Shown one piece after another: positions 5,859 through 9,818 of a stretch of 9,818 nucleotides of DNA (its first letter is position 1; each line of letters starts with the position of its first letter). The translations under genes and the position numbers were made by a program. The stretch comes from JBHHYU01 sp046757725 (lineage in GTDB: Bacteria > Desulfobacterota > Binatia > UBA9968): contig JBHHYU010000104.1 in the NCBI GenBank assembly GCA_046757725.1, forward strand, positions 1 to 9,818. The letters are read 5' to 3'. The notes under the pieces were generated by a model. The model did no database searches, was not told where the DNA came from, and saw only the letters and a list, made by a program, of their open reading frames with translations.

Positions 5859-6278
5859 CTATCCCCTTTTCCTCCATCGCCTCATCCGGTGTAACTCCAG
5901 CTCTATTTGATCGAAAAGCTCGTCGGTCCAATCTTTGGCAAATGCATACCCGACAAAGGCCTTACGACTGTCGATTCTCACTGTGGTCTTCGCGGGGTCG
6001 GTCCTTTCTATGAAAACTCCCACTCTCTCAGAACCCCTAGGCCAACTTTCCCTTCTGCCTCCTTCCACGTAGCCCTGGTCTCTAATTCGCTTGAATATTT
6101 CCAATCCCAAATTACGAAAAGCGTTAATAGACGCCTCGTACACGTCATCGAACGAAGCTTCGAATGTCTTAGCAGGGGTGTTATCCGTTTTCCTTGGTGT
6201 TGTTGTGCAAGAAGCAAGGAAAAGCGAAACCACACAGATAACCATCAGTCCCGCAATATTTCTCGTTGTACCTTTCAT
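5859..6278 (-). CDS. small lipoprotein, 139 aa, DUF3568-like in style
   Basis: Residues 1-24 are a lipoprotein signal: MKGTTRN, a hydrophobic core, and the lipobox LASC with Cys24, followed by TTTPRKTDN. No Asp follows the Cys, so outer-membrane sorting is the expected default. The mature part has one alpha-beta domain: TFEASFDDVYEASINAFRNLGLEI (38-61), then GYVEGGRRES, RVGVFIERTDPAKTTVRIDSRK (85-106) and a final helix DWTDELFDQIELELHRM. The pattern of a helix with NLGLEI followed by a strand pair ending in T-VRI resembles the DUF3568-type small lipoproteins; I am not certain of the family. Start at 6278 is chosen for the signal peptide; the frame runs open to an ATG at 6434 but that would place 52 polar residues before the signal. 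The ribosome site is weak. Confidence 0.68.
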   Translation of the reverse strand: MKGTTRNIAGLMVICVVSLFLASCTTTPRKTDNTPAKTFEASFDDVYEASINAFRNLGLEIFKRIRDQGYVEGGRRESWPRGSERVGVFIERTDPAKTTVRIDSRKAFVGYAFAKDWTDELFDQIELELHRMRRWRKRG

Positions 6279-6446
6279 CTTTGTGATCCGCTCATAACGC
6301 TCCGTTAAGTTAAATGCTTGTAGGCCATCCTCCCTGAAGAAATGCCTTCTTTCACCAAGGTTGTCACAACCCCTACAACCCCCAGGCATCAGGGGTTCTG
6401 GGCGAAACGCAGTTCGCTTTAGTTTATCCTCCATCGATTAGTCTGA
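6279..6446 (-). other. leader region of the 139-aa lipoprotein gene
   Basis: The 168-bp stretch is open in frame with the lipoprotein from an ATG at 6434, whose hypothetical peptide would be polar with a CRGC pair. It could be a long 5' leader downstream of element C copy 2, or an N-terminal extension. The strong lipoprotein signal starting at 6278 makes a leader more likely. Confidence 0.4.
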
Positions 6447-6496
6447 GCTCGGCCCGACGCCGGTCACACTTGGGTCGTGCGCCTTCCCAAAAATAA
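6447..6496 (-). promoter_or_regulatory. element C, copy 2
   Basis: Partner of 5784-5832. GGTCAC (6462-6467) and GGTCGT (6473-6478) again lie 11 bp apart, and the blocks GCGCCTTCC and AAAAATAA are shared. It lies between terminator element A2 and the leader of the 139-aa lipoprotein gene, so its T-rich minus-strand end also serves as the tail of that terminator. Confidence 0.5.
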
Positions 6497-6540
6497 GAAT
6501 TAGACGCCTTCCAGGGCCGTGCTCCGCCCGAGAGGGCGTC
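6489..6540 (-). terminator. probable intrinsic terminator of the M48 operon (element A2 core)
   Basis: GACGCCTTC (6503-6511) and GAGGGCGTC (6532-6540) form the outer stem and GGGC/GCCC (6514-6517 with 6526-6529) the inner one. In minus-strand RNA there are an A-C and a U-C mismatch, so this copy is weaker than the other two. The T-rich stretch TTCTTATTTTT follows. Confidence 0.6.
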
Positions 6541-6605
6541 TCGATGCGTGGTGCGCCGTCGATTGTGCCAGAGGTGGGCTCGGGGCCATTCCTGCCCCGG
6601 TTTTC
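6489..6605 (-). repeat. element A, copy 2
   Basis: Second copy of the two-hairpin module, on the minus strand after the M48 operon. Hairpin one is CGGGGC/GCCCCG (6581-6586 with 6594-6599); the middle GGTGCGCCGTCGATTGTGCC is shared exactly with copy 1. The end of the 189-aa lipoprotein gene is about 50 nt upstream, much the same spacing as in copy 1. Confidence 0.75.
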
Positions 6606-6650
6606 ATCGCTGCATCTCCTGGGCACGGGCGACTCTGACCCGGCTGGAAA

Positions 6651-7220
6651 TCAGGCTCCTTCTCCTTGCATCTGTATTGATTGTATAATTTGCTCGACGT
6701 GATCCTTGTGCTTGGGGTAGTAATGTTCCCTAATCCCCATGTACATGATGAGATGTAATCTCTCCTCCACAACGGCCCCGATAACGAACCCTTGCTCTTC
6801 CAGGCCTTCCTTTGAAGCAAACCTCATCTCAAATCGAAATCCCTGAACACTACCAAACTTTTCAGGTCTGAGATTCGTCGCCTGTAATTTTTGAGCTCCG
6901 ACGACGGTCAAGCTGTCGACGACGAACTCCATAATTTCACTCGGTGTCATATGCTTCCTGAACTTGGGTCTCTTCTCCTCGTCCTTCGCTTCAAACAGCA
7001 CTTCGTCGGTTTCGAGCCCCTTGACGAAACGAATTGCCTGAAGTGTTGGGCCATCGACAGTCCAGACCTCAACCTTCCCCTGGCTTGTCGAACTCCATGC
7101 TATTTGAGGGTCGACGGTGTAGAGATCCCCGATAGATGTCCGTCGAGGTTCGACCAGGCTGTAGGCCACGCAGCCGGTGAGAATTAGCGCCAATGCAAAG
7201 GCCGTTGCAGCTCGCTTCAT
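6651..7220 (-). CDS. lipoprotein, 189 aa, third gene of the M48 operon
   Basis: MKRAATAFALALILTGC is a lipoprotein signal with lipobox LTGC and Cys17; the next residues VAYS give no inner-membrane retention signal. The mature domain (about 30-185) has a beta part (GKVEVWTVDGPTLQAIRFVKG), a helical stretch MTPSEIMEFVVDSLTVVG (91-108), and a second beta part GFRFEMRFASKEGL (127-140) and GAVVEERLHLIMYMG (148-162), closing with a helix HVEQIIQSIQM. This order recalls the PsbP/DcrB-like fold, a guess from motif order only. The ATG at 7220 is used: a TTG at 7235 is in frame but overlaps the protease gene. It starts 7 nt after the M48 stop, so the two are probably cotranscribed. Function unknown; a partner or substrate of the protease is plausible by context. 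Confidence 0.78.
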   Translation of the reverse strand: MKRAATAFALALILTGCVAYSLVEPRRTSIGDLYTVDPQIAWSSTSQGKVEVWTVDGPTLQAIRFVKGLETDEVLFEAKDEEKRPKFRKHMTPSEIMEFVVDSLTVVGAQKLQATNLRPEKFGSVQGFRFEMRFASKEGLEEQGFVIGAVVEERLHLIMYMGIREHYYPKHKDHVEQIIQSIQMQGEGA

Positions 7221-7227
7221 GCTGAAC

Positions 7228-8466
7228 TCACTCAAGTTGGTGGAGATACGTTTTGATCATTTCTCGGTCCTCCGCATCTGGTCGACTTTCAAGATATCGT
7301 TCAAGGGAGGCCCGGGCCTTTGCCTTTTCACCAGTCCGGAAAAACAAGAGACCCAGGGCCCGGTGCGCCTCTGCCGGCGCATCCTCGAACTCTGACGCAG
7401 TCTGATAGGCAGCGATCGCTTTGTCCTCATCTCCCTCTTCAGCTCGCAACCGATAAAGTTCCCCCTGGAAAAAGTGAAGTTCACCCAGACCGACGCCACT
7501 CTCGAACAGCCGGTCGAGGACCACTTGGCTTCCTGCAAATTTTCTCTGACGCAATTCATCGCGCAAGAACGTTGCCCGCAGCGGAAGTGTGACGGCGAGA
7601 AACCGTTCCTTACCGACAAACCCGTCTCCTCCGTCGGCTAGGGCTTTCTCTGCAAGCTCTTTAAGGGTCTCGATCCGTTCCTCCGTCGGGGGATGAGTTG
7701 CGAAAAATATAAATCGCTCCGGGTCCTCGGCCGCTTCTCGCTCCTTCACGAGAGCCTCCCAGATTCTGTGTGCCTCCCGCGGATCGTAGCCCGATTTCAC
7801 CATCAGTTCGAACCCTAAGTCATCTGCTTCGTGTTCATTATCGCGCGAGAACTTGTACACGCTGCCCAGAGCGATGAGGGTCACGAGGGGACCTACATAG
7901 CCAACACCAGCTGCAGCGGCTGCAAGCTGGAAGAAGGCCAGAAAGTTGCTCTTGGAGCGGGCATCGCGCCACCGTTGAAGCGTGTGGCGGCGAAGGTAAT
8001 GGCCGAGCTCATGGCCGAGCACGTATGCGAGCTGTGCCTCGTTCTCGGCTCGTAGAATCAGTCCAGTCCATACTTGCATTGCACCATTGGGGGCCATCGT
8101 CGCATTGAAGTGTGGCGTTTGCACCACGTATACGCGAATGTCCGGGCAATATGGGCCTGCCAGCTTGCAGACGATGTCTCGTACATACCAATACAGGCCT
8201 GTATCATCCAGGCCTGCACCAGACAGGCCTGCATCATCCAGGCCTGCACCGGTCAGGCCTGCACCAGTGAGGAGCCGGCCCGAGGTTCTCAGCTTTTGCT
8301 CCACACGGTCCATGACCATCCAAAACCCAGCCTCTTCTGTGTCCAGTGCCGGGCGCTGACCCGGCTTGATGTCAGGCAGCGCACCAGGACTGCCCCTCGG
8401 CGTCGCACATGATGCGCACGTGAGGAGGACTAGGACCAAGCGAGCAATATTTTTACCGAGTCTCAT
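7228..8466 (-). CDS. M48 zinc metalloprotease lipoprotein with TPR tail (BepA/LoiP-like)
   Basis: A 412-aa periplasmic protease, lipid-anchored through Cys20 (LTCASC). The M48 domain (about 95-275) has HELGH at 152-156 (His152, Glu153, His156), the third zinc ligand Glu211 in EHEAD (211-215), and the HPP motif at 258-260 (FFATHPPTEERI). The conserved substrate-side segment FNATMAPNGAMQVWTGLILR (120-139) is present. Residues 328-405 are rich in TPR-like helices, as in BepA, which in E. coli helps outer-membrane LptD assembly and removes stalled forms; LoiP is the lipoprotein relative. All catalytic residues are intact. Odd is an insertion at 67-91 of five pentapeptides (TGAGL, TGAGL, DDAGL, SGAGL, DDTGL) just before the protease domain. 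The ATG at 8466 overlaps the preceding stop as ATGA, so translation is coupled. Confidence 0.9.
   Translation of the reverse strand: MRLGKNIARLVLVLLTCASCATPRGSPGALPDIKPGQRPALDTEEAGFWMVMDRVEQKLRTSGRLLTGAGLTGAGLDDAGLSGAGLDDTGLYWYVRDIVCKLAGPYCPDIRVYVVQTPHFNATMAPNGAMQVWTGLILRAENEAQLAYVLGHELGHYLRRHTLQRWRDARSKSNFLAFFQLAAAAAGVGYVGPLVTLIALGSVYKFSRDNEHEADDLGFELMVKSGYDPREAHRIWEALVKEREAAEDPERFIFFATHPPTEERIETLKELAEKALADGGDGFVGKERFLAVTLPLRATFLRDELRQRKFAGSQVVLDRLFESGVGLGELHFFQGELYRLRAEEGDEDKAIAAYQTASEFEDAPAEAHRALGLLFFRTGEKAKARASLERYLESRPDAEDREMIKTYLHQLE
8194..8268 (-). repeat. five tandem 15-bp units inside the M48 gene
   Basis: Plus-strand units begin at 8194, 8209, 8224, 8239 and 8254, each starting CAGGCCTG. 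Units 1 and 3 end in ATCATC, and units 2, 4 and 5 in ACCAGA, ACCGGT and ACCAGT, so units 1-2 and 3-4 form a 30-bp higher-order repeat. The length of 15 keeps the frame; the result is the A-G-L-x-x pentapeptide run at residues 67-91. Confidence 0.92.
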
Positions 8467-9176
8467 AGCGGGAGATTCGTTAACAACTCTTTCACGGCAT
8501 TCTGTGCCGGTTCGGGGGTGCGCAAGTCCCCTGTTCCACGGATTAACCGATTGAACCAGACGATATCGCCACTCTGGAGGTCGACCAGAGAGGCAAACCC
8601 GACTTGCGTCCCACCGCCAGGCACAACATGACCGAACGAAACTAGCGTTGCTAGTATGATGAACGCAACGCGCCCGCCACTCGAATAACTATCCCTCAAA
8701 TGGATAAACAGGCCGTATTGGGCGTCGCAATCCTCACATAGGACGCTTACACCTCGCCCCAGGCTCCAATCGAACTTGTCCTTTTTTGTAGGAAGCATAA
8801 AACGGGGAATGTATTTGTGCTTCAGGATAGCCGCGCCTACAGCCTCGTGGAGCTTGAGGAGCTGATGATGCCCGTAATCCTTTGAAGACATATCAGTCGA
8901 GGGTTGGTAGAGGACCAGCTGGACGTTTTTTGTCCGCAACTCCTCTGTTAATGCATCGGTCACATGCAACCTCGCCGCTGCCGTCCAGTCCGCCCTTGGT
9001 TCCAGCAAGCCACCGGCCGTTAATACATATAGTTCCATGTCGGGTGGCATCAAAAGCACACGAACCTCTGACGTGCGTGGTTGGATACTGTCGCTTACAA
9101 AGTACGACTTGGGAACACAACCCGCCACTATGACACCGATGAGGAGTAAGGCGAGATTCGGGGATTGACGTCGCAT
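8463..9176 (-). CDS. lipoprotein, 237 aa, first gene of the M48 operon
   Basis: MRRQSPNLALLLIGVIVAGC is a lipoprotein signal with Cys20. The mature part shows VRVLLMPPDMELYVLTAGG (38-56), a helix ADWTAAARLHVTDALTEEL (62-80) and RTKNVQLVLY, an order like the TolB-N/CsgG-type domains of outer-membrane lipoproteins. It continues with a helix-rich part around 105-122 and the C-terminal block YGLFIHLRDSYSSGG, VGFASLVDLQSGDIVWFNRLIRG (192-214), where the SLVDLQSGDIVWFN motif is typical of this group. It is an uncharacterised lipoprotein. ATG at 9176 is chosen because it gives a proper signal and has GAGGA 8 nt upstream; an in-frame start at 9266 would add 30 basic residues before it. The stop overlaps the M48 start (ATGA), so a functional link with the protease is likely. 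Confidence 0.78.
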   Translation of the reverse strand: MRRQSPNLALLLIGVIVAGCVPKSYFVSDSIQPRTSEVRVLLMPPDMELYVLTAGGLLEPRADWTAAARLHVTDALTEELRTKNVQLVLYQPSTDMSSKDYGHHQLLKLHEAVGAAILKHKYIPRFMLPTKKDKFDWSLGRGVSVLCEDCDAQYGLFIHLRDSYSSGGRVAFIILATLVSFGHVVPGGGTQVGFASLVDLQSGDIVWFNRLIRGTGDLRTPEPAQNAVKELLTNLPL

Positions 9177-9532
9177 GGAAATAATCCTCGTTGTCCTTGA
9201 TTTGGAAGGACGCACCGGATGCCGCCGACTAGCAAGTCTCTTGAAGAAGACAGTCCGAACCCTCAAGGCACCCCCCCTTATTTTTTTGCGGAATAATCTT
9301 TGGCATCCAACCGTTTTGTGCTAGTAAGAGGAGGGTGGCGCCTGGGCGCCTTCCCTTTAAAAAAGTGCTCGGCCCCAGGGCGGAGGCTATGGCTCTGTCC
9401 TTGGGCGGGAGCGGGCGGCCTTACCGTTTCTGCCTACCAGCGGGTGCGGTGAAGCCGCCTAGTTTATTTGCGCGTTTCCCGAAAAGTGCTTTCTTTTTCT
9501 CCGCCCCTCCCTACCGTTTGCAACGGATGACT
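9177..9532. other. gene-free stretch upstream of the M48 operon
   Basis: About 355 bp with no credible gene. It should hold the operon promoter on the minus strand, but no convincing -35/-10 pair was found; A/T runs near 9280-9287 are candidates. GGCGCC occurs twice in GGCGCCTGGGCGCC (about 9337-9350), followed by a partial likeness to element C (GCGCCTTCCC). GCGG/CCGC around 9446-9458 may form a small hairpin. Confidence 0.5.
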
Positions 9533-9582
9533 CGACTGAAAATAGAACGCCTTCCCGGGCCGTGCTCCGCCCGAGAAGGCGT
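9533..9582 (-). terminator. intrinsic-terminator-like core of element A3
   Basis: Eight-bp stem ACGCCTTC/GAAGGCGT (9547-9554 with 9575-9582), a G-U pair in minus RNA (9555 with 9574), a five-bp CGGGC/GCCCG stem (9556-9560 with 9569-9573), an eight-base loop, then TTCTATTTTC. It could end transcripts entering from the right of the window. Confidence 0.6.
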
Positions 9583-9648
9583 CTGAGTGTGTGGTGAGCC
9601 ACCAAACCTGCCACTGGTGGGCTCGGGGGCTATGTTTACCCCGTTTCA
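9533..9648 (-). repeat. element A, copy 3
   Basis: Third copy, same orientation. Hairpin one is CGGGG/CCCCG (9624-9628 with 9639-9643), hairpin two is at 9547-9582, and the T-rich minus-strand tail is at 9533-9546. Shared with copy 1 are CTGAGTGTGTGGTG after the hairpin and the GTTTCAT end; the stretch at 9597-9615 has diverged. No gene ends in the 50 nt before it on the minus strand within this window, unlike the other copies. Confidence 0.75.
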
Positions 9649-9818
9649 TTATTGTCCTGCCTGCAGGGACCTTCCGAATCCCCCTATCTACCCTTCACCC
9701 ACGCGACAACGCAAGGGGTCCCCACAAGGACGGTCATAATATGACAAAGATCATCGTTTTACCTGACCTAGTGTAGTGACACAAAAGCTCCTTTACACAT
9801 AGCAGTGGGCGTGGTAGC
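9649..9818. other. right-end stretch without a recognised gene
   Basis: All three minus frames have stops (9734, 9768 and 9793 are the rightmost in each), so a gene entering from the right could end at any of these, but the few residues visible show no family. An imperfect palindrome TCATAATATGA is at 9734-9744. Confidence 0.4.

Noticed and set aside
6279..6434. N-terminal extension of the 139-aa lipoprotein
   Set aside because: It would bury a good lipoprotein signal behind 52 polar residues, which is not compatible with export.
8194..8268. Short-period repeat as a CRISPR array
   Set aside because: Units are directly adjacent at 15 bp with no spacers and lie in frame within the protease gene.
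9335..9586. 83-residue plus-strand frame
   Set aside because: It runs into the hairpin of element A copy 3, has no family motif and no ribosome site.
9734..9818. A minus-strand gene entering from the right edge
   Set aside because: Frames are open for 8 to 27 codons only and the visible residues show no recognisable C-terminus; it cannot be supported.

Overview
The window looks like chromosomal DNA of a Gram-negative bacterium. It has four or five lipoprotein-type signal sequences, an M48 zinc protease of the BepA/LoiP kind, Shine-Dalgarno sites and sigma70-like promoters. Hand counts of a few 60-base lines give about 53-68% G+C in most genes. The gene set (DUF2085 membrane protein, paired VapBC and RelE/Phd modules, many small lipoproteins, remnant of a 'GCSV-MA-KQP-KKDL' lipoprotein) fits NC10/Methylomirabilota, Nitrospirota or former deltaproteobacterial genomes; this placement is inference only.

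Left third (1-2255), plus strand: two type II toxin-antitoxin modules. An AbrB-fold VapB antitoxin and PIN-domain VapC toxin follow a near-consensus promoter. A RelE/ParE-like toxin is followed by a Phd/YefM antitoxin, in toxin-first order with an ATGA overlap and a palindrome-bearing promoter placed almost on the toxin start codon. Between them lie a shrunken lipoprotein relic on the minus strand and a long gene-free stretch.

Middle and right (2983-9176), minus strand: six genes, all envelope-directed. In transcription order they are a 237-aa lipoprotein, an M48-TPR metalloprotease lipoprotein and a 189-aa lipoprotein (a compact operon), then a 139-aa lipoprotein, a 547-aa membrane-anchored protein of unknown function with lower G+C, and a DUF2085 membrane protein fused to a secreted beta-type domain. 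The M48 gene carries five tandem 15-bp units that encode pentapeptides.

The most interesting content is between genes. Three repeat families recur. Element A (three copies) is a two-hairpin module with a T-rich tail on the minus strand, sitting just after minus-strand genes; a C/A mismatch kept in all copies becomes G-U in minus-strand RNA, so it reads as a mobile or shared 3'-end/terminator module. Element X/Y (two copies each, in opposite order) is a pair of hairpin-forming blocks flanking the RelE/Phd module. Element C (two copies) lies upstream of two minus-strand genes and carries GGTC direct repeats exactly 11 bp apart, like an operator. No tRNA, rRNA, CRISPR, insertion sequence or integrase was seen.
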